Under the pieces are notes generated by a model. It did no database searches, had not been told where the DNA came from, and saw only the letters and a list, made by a program, of their open reading frames with translations. From NCBI GenBank assembly GCA_006218025.1, contig VBWA01000041.1:1-58094 (forward strand): a DNA stretch of 58,094 bases, read 5' to 3'. The number at the start of each line of letters is the position of its first letter. Position 1 is the first letter of the stretch. Of the stretch, positions 9,009 to 18,568 are shown one piece after another. Made by a program: the position numbers and the translations under genes. This DNA is from Rhodocyclaceae bacterium (lineage in GTDB: Bacteria > Pseudomonadota > Gammaproteobacteria > Burkholderiales > Rhodocyclaceae).

Positions 9009-9930
9009 GGCGCGCCACGAAATCCCGGTAGGCCAGCGCGATGCCTTCACGCAGCGGCGTGCGCGCCTGCCAGCCGATGCCGCGCAGCCGGCCGACGTCG
9101 AGCAGCTTGCGTAGCGTGCCGTCCGGTTTGGTGCCGTCGAACACCATGCGGCCCTGGAAGCCGGTCACCGACATGACGGTCTCGGCCAGTTCGCGAATGG
9201 TCACATCCTCGCCGGTACCGATATTGTAGATGCCATCGGTGACGCCTCGTTCCATGAGAAAGACACAGGCGTCCGCCAAATCGCCGGCATAGAGAAATTC
9301 CCGCTTCGGCTTGCCGCTGCCCCACACCACAAGCTCGCCGTTGCCGCGCTGCTTCGCTTCATGCGCCTTGCGAATCAGTGCGGGCAGCACATGGCTGCTG
9401 GCCGGATCATAGTTGTCGTTGGGGCCGTATAGATTCGTCGGCATGGCCGAAAAGTACTGGGTGCCGTGCTGGCGGTTGTAGCTTTCGCACAGCTTGATGC
9501 CGGCGATCTTGGCGACTGCGTAGGGCTCATTGGTTTGTTCCAGCGGACCGGTAAGGAGGTAATCCTCCTTGATCGGCTGAGGACAGTCGCGCGGATAAAT
9601 GCAGCTCGATCCGAGAAAACACAAGCGTTGAACGCCGGCGAGCCAGGCACCATGAATCAGATTGGTCTCGATCGTCAGGTTCTGGTAAATGAAGTCGGCG
9701 CGCAAGCTGTTGTTGGCCTGGATGCCGCCCACCTTTGCCGCCGCGATGAAAATGAAGTCGGGCTTTTCCTTTTTCAGAAAAGCTTCCGTAGCCGCTTGGC
9801 TCAGCAGGTCCAGCTCGGCATGCGTGCGCGTGAGGATGTTTGCATAGCCGGCTTGCTCCAAGCGGCGAATCAGTGCCGAGCCGACCATGCCGCGGTGCCC
9901 GGCGACGTAGATGCGGGCGTCCTTTTCCAT
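8998..9930 (-). CDS. fcl: GDP-L-fucose synthase
   Basis: 310 residues, short-chain dehydrogenase fold. It converts GDP-4-keto-6-deoxymannose to GDP-L-fucose with NADPH by epimerisation and reduction. Evidence: Rossmann motif GHRGMVGSA, LGSSCIYPRDCPQPIKEDYLL, YAVAKIAG with the catalytic Tyr/Lys, and NLYGPNDNYD. It lies five bases after gmd, which makes its substrate. The ATG at 9930 fits the family N-terminus (MEKDARIYVAGHRG). Confidence 0.93.
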   Translation of the reverse strand: MEKDARIYVAGHRGMVGSALIRRLEQAGYANILTRTHAELDLLSQAATEAFLKKEKPDFIFIAAAKVGGIQANNSLRADFIYQNLTIETNLIHGAWLAGVQRLCFLGSSCIYPRDCPQPIKEDYLLTGPLEQTNEPYAVAKIAGIKLCESYNRQHGTQYFSAMPTNLYGPNDNYDPASSHVLPALIRKAHEAKQRGNGELVVWGSGKPKREFLYAGDLADACVFLMERGVTDGIYNIGTGEDVTIRELAETVMSVTGFQGRMVFDGTKPDGTLRKLLDVGRLRGIGWQARTPLREGIALAYRDFVARHGG

Positions 9931-9935
9931 GGGGG

Positions 9936-11027
9936 CTACTCGTTGCGATCGAAGGCCTTGAAGCCGTGCTTCTTGACCAGCTCGTCGCGTTCCGCCGCCT
10001 TGAGATCCTCCCGCACCATTTCGGCGACGAGTTCGGCGAAGGTGATTCTGGGTGCCCACCCCAGTTTTTCACGCGCCTTGGTCGCGTCGCCGAGCAGGGT
10101 TTCGACTTCGGTCGGACGGAAGTAGCGCGGATCGACCTGGACGATGCACTTGCCCTGCGCGTCATAGCCCTTTTCGTCGACGCCGGCGCCACGCCACTCG
10201 ACGGCAATGCCGATCTCGGCCGCCGCGGCATCCACGAAATCGCGCACGCTGTATTGCACGCCCGTGGCGATGACGAAATCCTCGGGCTGCTCCTGCTGCA
10301 GCATCAGCCACTGCATCTCGATGTAATCGCGGGCATGGCCCCAGTCCCGCTTCGAATCCAGGTTGCCGAGAAACAGGCAATCCTGCAGGCCGAGCTTGAT
10401 GCGCGCCAGCGCGCGGGTGATCTTGCGCGTGACGAAAGTTTCGCCGCGGACCGGGGACTCGTGGTTGAACAGGATGCCGTTGCACGCGTACATGCCGTAG
10501 GCCTCGCGGTAATTCACCGTGATCCAGTAGGCATAGAGCTTGGCCACCGCGTAGGGGCTGCGCGGATAGAAGGGCGTGGTTTCCTTCTGCGGCGTTTCCT
10601 GCACGAGGCCAAAAAGTTCGGAAGTGCTGGCCTGATAGAAGCGGGTTTTCTTCTCCATGCCGAGAATGCGCATCGCCTCGAGGATGCGCAGGGCGCCCAG
10701 CGCATCGGAGTTGGCCGTGTACTCGGGTTCTTCGAAGCTCACGGCAACGTGACTTTGTGCGGCGAGGTTGTAGATTTCGTCGGGCTGCACCTGTTGGATG
10801 ATGCGCACCAGACTCGAGCTGTCGGTCATGTCGCCGTGGTGCAGGGTGAAACGACGGTTCGCGACATGCGGGTCCTGATACAGGTGATCAATGCGGTCGG
10901 TATTGAACAGGGAAGTCCGCCGTTTGATGCCGTGAACCTCATAACCTTTATCCAGCAGAAATTCGGCAAGATAGGCTCCGTCCTGACCGGTGACGCCGGT
11001 GATAAGGGCAATTCCTGGATCAGACAT
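9936..11027 (-). CDS. gmd: GDP-mannose 4,6-dehydratase
   Basis: 363 residues. It makes GDP-4-keto-6-deoxy-D-mannose from GDP-mannose, the first step towards GDP-fucose or rhamnose/perosamine sugars. Motifs: [69 protein letters not shown]. An AGGAG site lies eight bases before the ATG at 11027. It overlaps the end of the upstream epimerase gene by eight bases, so the operon is tightly coupled. Confidence 0.95.
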   Translation of the reverse strand: MSDPGIALITGVTGQDGAYLAEFLLDKGYEVHGIKRRTSLFNTDRIDHLYQDPHVANRRFTLHHGDMTDSSSLVRIIQQVQPDEIYNLAAQSHVAVSFEEPEYTANSDALGALRILEAMRILGMEKKTRFYQASTSELFGLVQETPQKETTPFYPRSPYAVAKLYAYWITVNYREAYGMYACNGILFNHESPVRGETFVTRKITRALARIKLGLQDCLFLGNLDSKRDWGHARDYIEMQWLMLQQEQPEDFVIATGVQYSVRDFVDAAAAEIGIAVEWRGAGVDEKGYDAQGKCIVQVDPRYFRPTEVETLLGDATKAREKLGWAPRITFAELVAEMVREDLKAAERDELVKKHGFKAFDRNE

Positions 11028-12027
11028 TCGTGTAGCTCCTGTACCAATCGACAAAGCGGCGGACACCGTCAACTACCGGCATCCGGGGCGAAAAGCCGGT
11101 CGCGCGGTTGAGTTCGGTGGTATCGGCATACGTCGCCGGCACATCGCCGTCCTGCAGCGGCAAAAAATTCTTCGTTGCCTTCTTGCCCAAGGCCTTTTCC
11201 AGAGCCTCGATATAGGTCATCAGTTCGACCGGCTGATGGTTGCCGATGTTGAACACACGATACGGCGCCCAGCTTGTCGCCGGGTCCGGCGTCTGCTTGT
11301 CGAACCCGGGATTGGCCTGCGGCGGTCGGTCCAGCACCCGGATCACGCCTTCGGCGATGTCGTCGATGTAGGTAAAGTCGCGCCGCATCCGGCCGTGGTT
11401 GAATACATCGATGGGTCGGTCTTCGAGGATGGCCTTGGTGAAGAGGAACAGCGCCATGTCGGGCCGGCCCCACGGCCCATACACGGTGAAAAAGCGCAGC
11501 CCGGTGGTGGGCAGATTGAAGAGATGGCTGTAGGTGTGCGCCATCAGCTCGTTGGCCTTCTTGGTCGCCGCATAGAGGCTGACCGGATGATCGACGTTGT
11601 CGTGCTCCGAGAAGGGCATCCGCTCGTTGCCGCCGTAAATGCTGGAACTGCTGGCGTAGACCAGGTGCTCGATGCCGTTATGACGGCAGCCTTCCAGGAT
11701 GTTCACGAAGCCGACCACGTTGCTGTCGACATAGGCATGTGGATTCTGCAGCGAGTAGCGCACGCCGGCCTGCGCGGCCAGATTCACGACGCACTGCGGA
11801 CGCTCATTTGCGAACAAGGCAGCGACACCGTCCCGGTCGGCGATATCAAGGCGGGAAAGCCTGAAGCGCGCATTCGGCGTGAGCCGCGCCAGCCGCGCTT
11901 CTTTCAAGGCAACATCGTAGTAGTCGTTCAGGTTGTCTACGCCGACCACCTCATCGCCGCGCGCCAGCAGGCGCTCGCAGACGTGCATGCCGATGAACCC
12001 GGCAGCGCCGGTAACCAGAACTCTCAT
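11020..12027 (-). CDS. NAD-dependent nucleotide-sugar epimerase (UDP-glucuronate 4-epimerase-like)
   Basis: 335 residues, extended SDR family. The start [19 protein letters not shown] and the stretch [18 protein letters not shown] are typical of the CapI/LspL group that turns UDP-glucuronate into UDP-galacturonate. The catalytic motif is YAATKKANE, followed by [17 protein letters not shown]. The start shares ATGA with the glycosyltransferase stop. The product would be an acidic sugar for surface polysaccharide, beside the fucose pathway genes. Exact substrate is inferred from family resemblance. Confidence 0.85.
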   Translation of the reverse strand: MRVLVTGAAGFIGMHVCERLLARGDEVVGVDNLNDYYDVALKEARLARLTPNARFRLSRLDIADRDGVAALFANERPQCVVNLAAQAGVRYSLQNPHAYVDSNVVGFVNILEGCRHNGIEHLVYASSSSIYGGNERMPFSEHDNVDHPVSLYAATKKANELMAHTYSHLFNLPTTGLRFFTVYGPWGRPDMALFLFTKAILEDRPIDVFNHGRMRRDFTYIDDIAEGVIRVLDRPPQANPGFDKQTPDPATSWAPYRVFNIGNHQPVELMTYIEALEKALGKKATKNFLPLQDGDVPATYADTTELNRATGFSPRMPVVDGVRRFVDWYRSYTNV

Positions 12028-12788
12028 TGGCCGCTTCGCTGAAAAGTCAGCATTTTCGCATACTTGGCGAAGCTCGCGCCGCAACCGACAAGGATGTGCA
12101 CCAGACCGGGAATGCCGTCGAGCAGACCCAGGCGGAAGAAGTAGAACTTGATGAAACGCAGCGATGGCGACAGCAGCAGATGCCAGACCGTCGCCCGCTT
12201 TCCGCTCGCCAGGGCCGCGTTGGCTGCAAGAGTGCTGTAGCGGTTTTGCTTGGCCAGATAGGTTTCCAGCGATTCCGCCGACTCGTGCAGCAGGTCGCCG
12301 TGCAGCGTGCCGATTTCGCCGGTGGCCAGCACTTTCTCGTGCACCGCATCGTCCGACCAGTGCGCGCGGCGGCGGTCGAAAAGGCGCAGGCTCCAGTCTG
12401 GATAGCCCTCGCCATGCCGCAGATAACGCCCCATGAAACGATTGCAGCGGGCAAAGCGATAGCATCCAAAAGTCGGCGCTTGCAACACGGCGGCGATGCT
12501 CTCGCGCAGGCGTTCGCTCACCCGCTCGTCGGCGTCAATGCAGAGCACCCAGTCGTGGCTCGCCTGTTCCACGGCAAACTGCTTCTGGGGTCCGAAGCCT
12601 TGCCAGTCAGCCTGGATTACCCGGGCGCCGTAGCGTCCGGCAATCGCGGCTGTGGCATCTTCGCTGCCGGAATCAATGACGATGAGTTCGTCGCAGAATG
12701 CCGCGCTGGCAAGACACCCGGCGAGTTGACTGGCGGCGTTTCTGGTAATCAGGACGGCAGAGAGAGGCTGACGGTCGGTGGAGGTCAT
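12024..12788 (-). CDS. Family 2 glycosyltransferase (WaaE/KdtX-like)
   Basis: 254 residues, single-domain GT-A fold. It starts with [17 protein letters not shown], followed by [12 protein letters not shown] and the metal-binding [11 protein letters not shown]. The sequence [12 protein letters not shown] and the segment after it match LPS inner-core transferases of the WaaE group. First gene of the minus-strand sugar operon. The ATG at 12788 is preferred over an in-frame TTG nine bases earlier. Acceptor and sugar are not determined. Confidence 0.8.
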   Translation of the reverse strand: MTSTDRQPLSAVLITRNAASQLAGCLASAAFCDELIVIDSGSEDATAAIAGRYGARVIQADWQGFGPQKQFAVEQASHDWVLCIDADERVSERLRESIAAVLQAPTFGCYRFARCNRFMGRYLRHGEGYPDWSLRLFDRRRAHWSDDAVHEKVLATGEIGTLHGDLLHESAESLETYLAKQNRYSTLAANAALASGKRATVWHLLLSPSLRFIKFYFFRLGLLDGIPGLVHILVGCGASFAKYAKMLTFQRSGQ

Positions 12789-12946
12789 GGGCGGCAATGA
12801 TTGCGCATGGAGTTCATTTTACGGCGCCCGGCTCGATTCCGTTGTTGCCGATGGGCATTCGGTGATGAGGCAGACCGGCTTTGCCTGACCCGGATGCCTC
12901 CCGCCACGCATGGGGCTGATTTCGGCAGGAACCAGGTGGTGCTCGA

Positions 12947-15445
12947 TCAGCGTGCCGGCGATAGATCGCGCGGCACGACGCGACCCTCCGGGACGGCACG
13001 ATCTTTCAGAGCGTGGTCAAGACGCAGGCGGAGCGTGTCCTGCTCTCCAGCCGGTACGCGCACGGAAACGACGGGAGCCCTGCCCAGCCAGAAGCCGGCG
13101 CCCGTGCCGACGAGTAGAGCCAGGGCCACAGCGGCAAACAGTCGGCGCCAGGCCGGCGCCGGCTTGCGGCTTGCGGGCGTCTCGTCTTCTCCCACGGCAA
13201 ACCCTGAAGCCGACGACTGCGCCGCGCCGGGCTGTTGCTCCGCCGCTGGACGGACGGCGGCGGCGCGCGCCGCTTCAGTCTCCTGCTCGGCGCGGCGCCG
13301 CGCTTCCTCCTCCGCCTCGTTTTCAGCTGCCAGACGCGACAAGGCCGCGGCATCGGCGACCCGCTCGATCCGCAACTGCTCGGCGGCCTGGTCCGCAGCA
13401 CGCCGTTCGGCGGCGGCCCGTTCCGTTGCCAGCCGGGCCAGTTCCCCTTCCTCTTGGGCGCGGGCAGTCGCCGCAGATGCGCGTTCGGCGGCGACTCGTT
13501 CGCGGCGCTCGGCCTCGGCCAAAGCGCGCTGCTCCGCTTGGATTTGCATGCCAAGGGCGGCGGCGGCCAGGCGTTCGGCGTGCGCCTGCTCCGCAGCGGC
13601 CGCTTCCGCCTCGGCAGCCGTGCGCGCAGCCAGCGCCGCGTTGGCCCGCTGCTCTGCGGCGAGACGCTCGGCGGCGGCGCGCCCTGCTTCGGCTTCCCGC
13701 TCCGCGCGGCCATGGGCCTCCTGCGCCGCCTTTTCTTCGGCCGCCGTACGCAACAATGCCGCGGCCTCGGCGCACTGCTCGACGCGCAATTGTTCGACGG
13801 CCTGGTCGGCCGCGCGTCGTTCGGCTTCTGCCCGCTCCAGGGCCAGCCGGGCTAATTCCTCTTCCTTCTTGATGCTCGCTGCGGCGGCGCTGGCGAGTTC
13901 GGCGGCAACGCGTTCATTGCGCCGGGCATCTTCCAGCGCGCGTTGCTCAGCCTCGACTTGCCGCCGCAGTTCGGCCATGGCCCGTCGCTCGACAAACTCG
14001 CTGCGCTGGGCTTCCATCACCGCGCCCTGTTCTGCTTCGATCCGCGCCCGCAGCGTCGCATCGGCGAGGCGCTCTGTCTGCTCCTGCTGTGCCGCAGCGG
14101 CCGCCGCCTCGGCTGTCATGCGGTCGACCTGCGCCGCGCTGGCCTGCTGCTCTGCGGCAAGGCGCGCGACGGCGGTACGCGTAGTTTCGGCTTCCTGTTC
14201 GGCGCGGTGACGGACTTCGGCGGTCGCCTCATTTTCCGCGGCCACGCGCGAAGAGGCCGCCGCTTCGGCGATCTGCTCGACACGCAACTGCTCGGCGGCC
14301 TGCTCGGCAGCGCGTCGTTCGGCGGCGGCACGTTCCGTCGCCAGCCGACCCAACTCCTCTTCCTTCTTGATACGGGCCGCGGCGGCGGCGGCCAATTCGA
14401 CGCCGGCACGCTCGCGGCGCTCGGCCTCCGCCACGGCACGCTGCTCCGCTTCGATTTGCGCGGCAAGGGCGGCTTCAGCCAGACGTTCGGCTTCGACCTG
14501 TTGTGCAGCAGACTCGGCCTCGGCTGCCGCACGCTCGGCCTGTGCCGCGCCGGCCTGCTGCTCGGCTACAAGGCGCGCGGCAGCGGCGTGCGCTGCTTCG
14601 GCCTCCTGCTCGGCGCGACGCACGGCTTCGGCGGCTGCCTCGTTCTCAGCCGTCGCACGCGACAAGGCAGCGGCTTCGGCGATTTGCTCGGCCCGCAACT
14701 GCTCGGCAGCCTGATCGGCCGCACGGCGCTCGGCGTCGATCCGCTCCAAGGCCAACCGAACCAATTCCTCTTCCTTCTCCACTCGGGCTGCGGCGGTGCT
14801 CATCAGTTCGGCGGCAGTTCGCTCATTGCGCCGGGCTGCCTCCAACGCGCGCTGCTCAGCCTCGATTCGCGCGCCAAGCGCGGCTTCGGCCAGACGTTCG
14901 GCCTCTGCCTCGGCAGCCACGCGCTCCACCTGTGCCGCGTTGGCCTGTTGCTCGGCGGCGAGGCGCGCGTCGGCGGCGCGCCCTGCTTCGGCTTCCTGTT
15001 CGGCGCGACGCCGGGCTTCGCCGGCCGCCTCCTCTTCCACCGCCGCACGTGCGCGCGCCGCGGCTTCGGCCTTCCGCTCGACACGCGACTGCTCGGCAGC
15101 CTGATCGGCCGCGTGTCGCTCGGCGGCGGCGCGCTTTGCGGCGAGGAGGGCCAATTCCTCTTCTTTCCTGATTCGGGCCGCGGCGGCGGCAGCCAGGTCG
15201 ACGGCGGCGCGCTCATTGCGCTGGGCTTCCGTGAAGCCTCGCTGCTCTTCCGCGATTCGAGTCCGTAGCTCGGCTTCGGCTACACGTTCGGCCTGAACCT
15301 GTCGCTCGGCCGCGGACTGCCCGGCAGTCTGGACTTGGCGCGAATCGGCGGCGCGGGCTGGCGCGGGCGGGACATTTCCCGCGGCACGCTCCCGACGCAG
15401 CCGCTCCGCCTCCATCAAGCCAGTCAAAAGTTTGCTCAAGCCCAT
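12947..15445 (-). CDS. Large repetitive Ala/Glu/Arg-rich coiled-coil protein with C-terminal membrane anchor
   Basis: 832 residues; no known function recognised. It opens with a short conserved-looking head (MGLSKLLTGLMEAERLRR). It then carries about 4.5 tandem repeats of 130 to 166 residues, beginning near residues 94, 224, 361, 527 and 665, each starting with a KEEEL or EEGEL motif and containing AERRAADQAAEQLR. Composition is almost wholly A, E, R, Q and L, predicting a very long helical coiled coil. Near the C-terminus a single hydrophobic segment (LFAAVALALLVGTGAGFWLG) is followed by about 40 residues. A cytoplasmic rod tethered to the inner membrane is likely. Long open frames on the other strand are by-products of the repetitive GC-rich sequence. 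Confidence 0.75.
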   Translation of the reverse strand: MGLSKLLTGLMEAERLRRERAAGNVPPAPARAADSRQVQTAGQSAAERQVQAERVAEAELRTRIAEEQRGFTEAQRNERAAVDLAAAAAARIRKEEELALLAAKRAAAERHAADQAAEQSRVERKAEAAARARAAVEEEAAGEARRRAEQEAEAGRAADARLAAEQQANAAQVERVAAEAEAERLAEAALGARIEAEQRALEAARRNERTAAELMSTAAARVEKEEELVRLALERIDAERRAADQAAEQLRAEQIAEAAALSRATAENEAAAEAVRRAEQEAEAAHAAAARLVAEQQAGAAQAERAAAEAESAAQQVEAERLAEAALAAQIEAEQRAVAEAERRERAGVELAAAAAARIKKEEELGRLATERAAAERRAAEQAAEQLRVEQIAEAAASSRVAAENEATAEVRHRAEQEAETTRTAVARLAAEQQASAAQVDRMTAEAAAAAAQQEQTERLADATLRARIEAEQGAVMEAQRSEFVERRAMAELRRQVEAEQRALEDARRNERVAAELASAAAASIKKEEELARLALERAEAERRAADQAVEQLRVEQCAEAAALLRTAAEEKAAQEAHGRAEREAEAGRAAAERLAAEQRANAALAARTAAEAEAAAAEQAHAERLAAAALGMQIQAEQRALAEAERRERVAAERASAATARAQEEGELARLATERAAAERRAADQAAEQLRIERVADAAALSRLAAENEAEEEARRRAEQETEAARAAAVRPAAEQQPGAAQSSASGFAVGEDETPASRKPAPAWRRLFAAVALALLVGTGAGFWLGRAPVVSVRVPAGEQDTLRLRLDHALKDRAVPEGRVVPRDLSPAR

Positions 15446-15559
15446 GCTCCCGGTTCCGGCCGTATCGCCGGCGTTGCGCGCCACGAAAGCTCCGTTTTCG
15501 AGCTTCCGGGTGGCACAGGCTACCCCAGAGCGGCGACGTGCCGAAGGTAGAATAGGCCG

Positions 15560-15940
15560 ATGGAAATGTCTCAAACCCGCAGCCAGACCCTGCTCGTTCT
15601 CACCAGCCTGCCCGATGAAGCCAGTGCGCAAGCGCTGGCAACGGCGCTGGTGACCGAACGCCTGGCCGCCTGCGTAAATGTCCTGGCGCCTTGTCGTTCG
15701 ATCTATCGCTGGCAGGGCGAGATCGAGAGTACGCCGGAAGTTCCGCTCCTGATCAAGTCCACAACGGCGCGCTACGCGGCGCTGGAGGCCGCGATCCGTG
15801 CCCGCCACCCCTATGAACTTCCCGAGATCGTCGCGGTCCCAATCGCGCACGGCCTGCCGGAGTATCTGGCGTGGTTGATTGCGGAAACTCGCACCGAAAC
15901 CCTTCTCGAACCCCCTGACGGAAACCCTGTTCAATGCTGA
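15560..15940 (+). CDS. cutA: Divalent-cation tolerance protein CutA
   Basis: 126 residues, slightly longer than the family norm because of the tail. Motifs: VLTSLPDEASAQALATAL, ERLAACVNVL, YRWQGEIE and EVPLLIKST, plus HPYELPEIVAVPI. CutA1 proteins form trimers and are tied to copper and other metal tolerance. The start could be the ATG at 15560 or that at 15566. Its end overlaps dsbD by seven bases; the cutA-dsbD pair is also seen in enterobacteria. Confidence 0.93.
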   Translation: MEMSQTRSQTLLVLTSLPDEASAQALATALVTERLAACVNVLAPCRSIYRWQGEIESTPEVPLLIKSTTARYAALEAAIRARHPYELPEIVAVPIAHGLPEYLAWLIAETRTETLLEPPDGNPVQC

Positions 15941-17760
15941 TCCGCTTCTTGTTCCTGCTGCTGTTCTCCCTGACCGGTCTGGCCCGTGCCGAAGAGCCTT
16001 TGGCTCCCGAAGAAGCCTTCCGCTTCTCGGCGCGCGCGATCGATGCCAGCACCATCGAGGCCCGCTGGCAGATCGCCGACGGCTATTACATGTACCGCGA
16101 CAAGTTCAAGTTCGCGCTCGAAGGCGGCACGCTTGGCGCGGCCAAGCTGCCGCCCGGCAAGATGAAGGATGACGAACTGTTCGGCAAGGTCGAGACCTAC
16201 CGCAAGGAGGTGAAGATCCTGCTGCCGGTGACGGCCGCCGGCCCTGTCACGCTGAAGGCCGTCTCGCAAGGCTGCTGGGACGGCGGCATCTGCTACCCGC
16301 CGCTCAGCCAGGAAGCGACGATCGAGCTGGCCGCAACATCCGGGCCTTCGCCGGCGACGGGCGCGCCGGTCGCCGTAGCGCCAGCGCCGGCCGAGTGGAT
16401 ACCGTCCCCGGCGCAGGCGCGCGGGGACATAACTTCTGCCAAGCCCGCCACGGCTGCGCCCGTCGACGAAAGCTCGCGCATTGCCGGGCTGTTCAAGGGC
16501 GACAATCTGGCCCTGGTGCTGGTCAGCTTTTTCGGCTTCGGCTTGCTGCTTGCGCTGACGCCCTGCGTGTTCCCGATGATCCCGATCCTGTCCGGGATCA
16601 TCGTCAATCATGGTCATGCAGTCAGTCACTTGCGCGCCTTCGTGCTCTCGCTGGCCTACGTGCTCGGCATGGCAGTCACCTATGCCCTGGTCGGCGTCGC
16701 CGCCGGACTGTCGGGCACGCTGCTTTCGGCTGCGCTGCAGAATGCCTGGGTGCTGGGCAGTTTCGCGCTGGTCTTCGTCGTGCTGTCGTTTTCGATGTTC
16801 GGCTTTTACGAACTGCAGCTGCCTGCAGCGCTGCAAAGCCGCGTCTCGGATACGGCCAACCGCCAGGGCGGCTCGCTGCCGGCCATCGCGCTGATGGGCG
16901 CGCTCTCGGCGCTGATCGTCGGCCCGTGCGTCGCCGCGCCGCTGGCCGGCGCCTTGCTGTACATCGCGCAAACCGGCAATGCGGTACTGGGCGGTGCCGC
17001 CCTGTTCGTCATGGCGCTCGGCATGGGTGCGCCCTTGCTGCTGGTGGGAGCCTTCTCCCGCTCGCTGCTGCCCAAGTCCGGACCCTGGATGGAAGGCGTC
17101 AAGAAATTCTTCGGCGTCATCATGCTGGCGACCGCCCTCTGGCTGGTTGCTCCCGTGATTCCGATGTGGCTGCAGATGCTCGGCTGGGCGCTGCTGATGG
17201 TCGTCCCGGCGATCTACCTGCATGCGCTCGACCCGCTGCCGCCGCACGCCCATGGCTTTCAGCGCCTGGGCAAGGGCCTCGGCGTCGCCCTGCTGGTCGG
17301 CGGCGCGGCGATGCTGATCGGCGTGCTCGGCGGCGCCAGGGACCCGCTGCAGCCGCTCGGCTTCCTGCGCGGCGCCACGGCCGCCGTGTCGCCAGCGCCG
17401 ACTTTCGAGCGAGTCGCGTCGGTGGAGGCTCTCGACATCCGCCTGGCCCAGGCGAAAACCGCGGGCAAACCCGTGATGCTGGATTTCTACGCCGACTGGT
17501 GCGTGAGCTGCAAGGAAATGGAGCGCTTCACCTTCGCCGATCCCAAGATTGCCCCGCGCATGCAGCAGCTTGTACTGTTGCAGGCCGACGTGACCGCCAA
17601 CAGCGCGGCCGACGCGGCGCTGCTCAAGCGCTTCGGCCTGTTCGGCCCGCCGGGCATCATCTTCTTCGATGCCGGCGGCCGCGAGATGCTCGACCTGCGC
17701 GTCGTCGGCTTCCAGCCTGCGGATAAATTTTTGCCTACCCTCGAGCGCATCCTGCGCTAA
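15934..17760 (+). CDS. dsbD: Thiol:disulfide interchange protein DsbD
   Basis: 608 residues. It carries electrons from cytoplasmic thioredoxin across the inner membrane to periplasmic DsbC/CcmG partners. Layout: signal peptide ending GLARA; periplasmic alpha domain with cysteines in GCWDGGICYPP; an eight-helix membrane core with LTPCVFPMIPIL and VGPCVAAPLAG; a C-terminal thioredoxin domain with DFYADWCVSCKEME. The linker before that last domain ([11 protein letters not shown]) is encoded by a dispersed short repeat. Confidence 0.95.
   Translation: MLIRFLFLLLFSLTGLARAEEPLAPEEAFRFSARAIDASTIEARWQIADGYYMYRDKFKFALEGGTLGAAKLPPGKMKDDELFGKVETYRKEVKILLPVTAAGPVTLKAVSQGCWDGGICYPPLSQEATIELAATSGPSPATGAPVAVAPAPAEWIPSPAQARGDITSAKPATAAPVDESSRIAGLFKGDNLALVLVSFFGFGLLLALTPCVFPMIPILSGIIVNHGHAVSHLRAFVLSLAYVLGMAVTYALVGVAAGLSGTLLSAALQNAWVLGSFALVFVVLSFSMFGFYELQLPAALQSRVSDTANRQGGSLPAIALMGALSALIVGPCVAAPLAGALLYIAQTGNAVLGGAALFVMALGMGAPLLLVGAFSRSLLPKSGPWMEGVKKFFGVIMLATALWLVAPVIPMWLQMLGWALLMVVPAIYLHALDPLPPHAHGFQRLGKGLGVALLVGGAAMLIGVLGGARDPLQPLGFLRGATAAVSPAPTFERVASVEALDIRLAQAKTAGKPVMLDFYADWCVSCKEMERFTFADPKIAPRMQQLVLLQADVTANSAADAALLKRFGLFGPPGIIFFDAGGREMLDLRVVGFQPADKFLPTLERILR
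17381..17405 (+). repeat. Short dispersed repeat, copy 3 (in dsbD)
   Basis: Contains CGTGTCGCCAGCGCCGACTT, an exact match to the core. It encodes part of the linker between the membrane core and the thioredoxin domain of DsbD. Confidence 0.75.
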
Positions 17761-17775
17761 TTTTCAGGAGTCTCC

Positions 17776-18381
17776 ATGTTCACGGGCATCATCACCGCCG
17801 TAGGAAAAATCAGCCACGTCCAGCCGCTGGAAAAGGGCGTGCGCCTCACCATCGAGGCGCCCGGCCTCAAACTCGCGGACGTCGCGCTGGGTGATTCCAT
17901 CGCGCATGGCGGCGTCTGCCTGACGGTGATCGCGAAGAAAAGGAACAGCTATCAGGTCGACGTTTCGCGCGAGACGCTGAACTGCACGGTCGGCCTCGAC
18001 ACGCAGGACGGCGAGGTGAATCTGGAAAAGGCCATGCGCCTGTCCGACTTCATCGGCGGCCACCTCGTTTCGGGTCATGTCGACGGCGTCGGCGAAGTGG
18101 AGAAGTTCGAGCCGGTCGGCGAATCGCATGAACTGGTGATCAAGGCGCCGAAGGAACTGGCGAAGTACGTCGCGCGCAAGGGTTCGATCACCGTCGACGG
18201 CGTGTCGCTGACGACCAATCGCGTGGGTGGCAAAGGCGGCCGCAGATTCTCCATCAACCTGATTCCGCACACGGTCGAGGTGACGACGCTGAAGCGCCTG
18301 CACCCGGGCGCCAGGGTGAATCTGGAGATCGACCTGATCGCGCGCTACGTCGAACGGATGCTGACGGCCGGCGCAGCGTAA
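17776..18381 (+). CDS. ribE: Riboflavin synthase alpha chain
   Basis: 201 residues. It dismutates two 6,7-dimethyl-8-ribityllumazine molecules to riboflavin. The twin lumazine-binding barrels begin MFTGIITAVGKI and MRLSDFIGGHLVSGHVDGVG, and SIAHGGVCLTV and SITVDGVSLT are the paired motifs. An AGGAG site lies ahead of the ATG. It begins the riboflavin cluster with ribBA and ribH downstream. Confidence 0.95.
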   Translation: MFTGIITAVGKISHVQPLEKGVRLTIEAPGLKLADVALGDSIAHGGVCLTVIAKKRNSYQVDVSRETLNCTVGLDTQDGEVNLEKAMRLSDFIGGHLVSGHVDGVGEVEKFEPVGESHELVIKAPKELAKYVARKGSITVDGVSLTTNRVGGKGGRRFSINLIPHTVEVTTLKRLHPGARVNLEIDLIARYVERMLTAGAA

Positions 18382-18473
18382 AATGCGCGCCTTCCCAACT
18401 TTCATGTAGCAATAGTCCGGCGCGCCCGATGATGAAACACGCGAAAGACGAATTGAAGGCCCGCCCCTCCCAT

Positions 18474-18491
18474 CCTCCCCTCACGGGGAGG
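18474..18491. other. Small perfect hairpin in the ribE-ribBA gap
   Basis: CCTCCCC and GGGGAGG pair around a four-base loop inside the 187-bp gap 18382-18568. No T run follows, so it is not a standard terminator. The gap contains no gene and no sequence resembling an FMN riboswitch. Confidence 0.4.
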
Positions 18492-18568
18492 CTTCCAATC
18501 AGTTCGCTTCGCTCGACTATCATCCTTCGCTGCGAACGAGCTATTTCGTTAAGCTTGGTACATCAGTC

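Noticed and set aside
12801-15270. Several long open frames antisense to the coiled-coil gene
   Set aside because: They mirror the GC-rich, repetitive Ala/Glu/Arg coding strand, have no ribosome binding sites and give R/A/S-rich low-complexity products.
16395-17726. 443-codon frame overlapping dsbD
   Set aside because: Shifted frame of a clear DsbD; composition is Arg-rich and typical of an out-of-frame reading in GC-rich DNA.
18382-18568. FMN riboswitch before ribBA
   Set aside because: None of the conserved FMN-element stretches is visible; only a small hairpin without T run.
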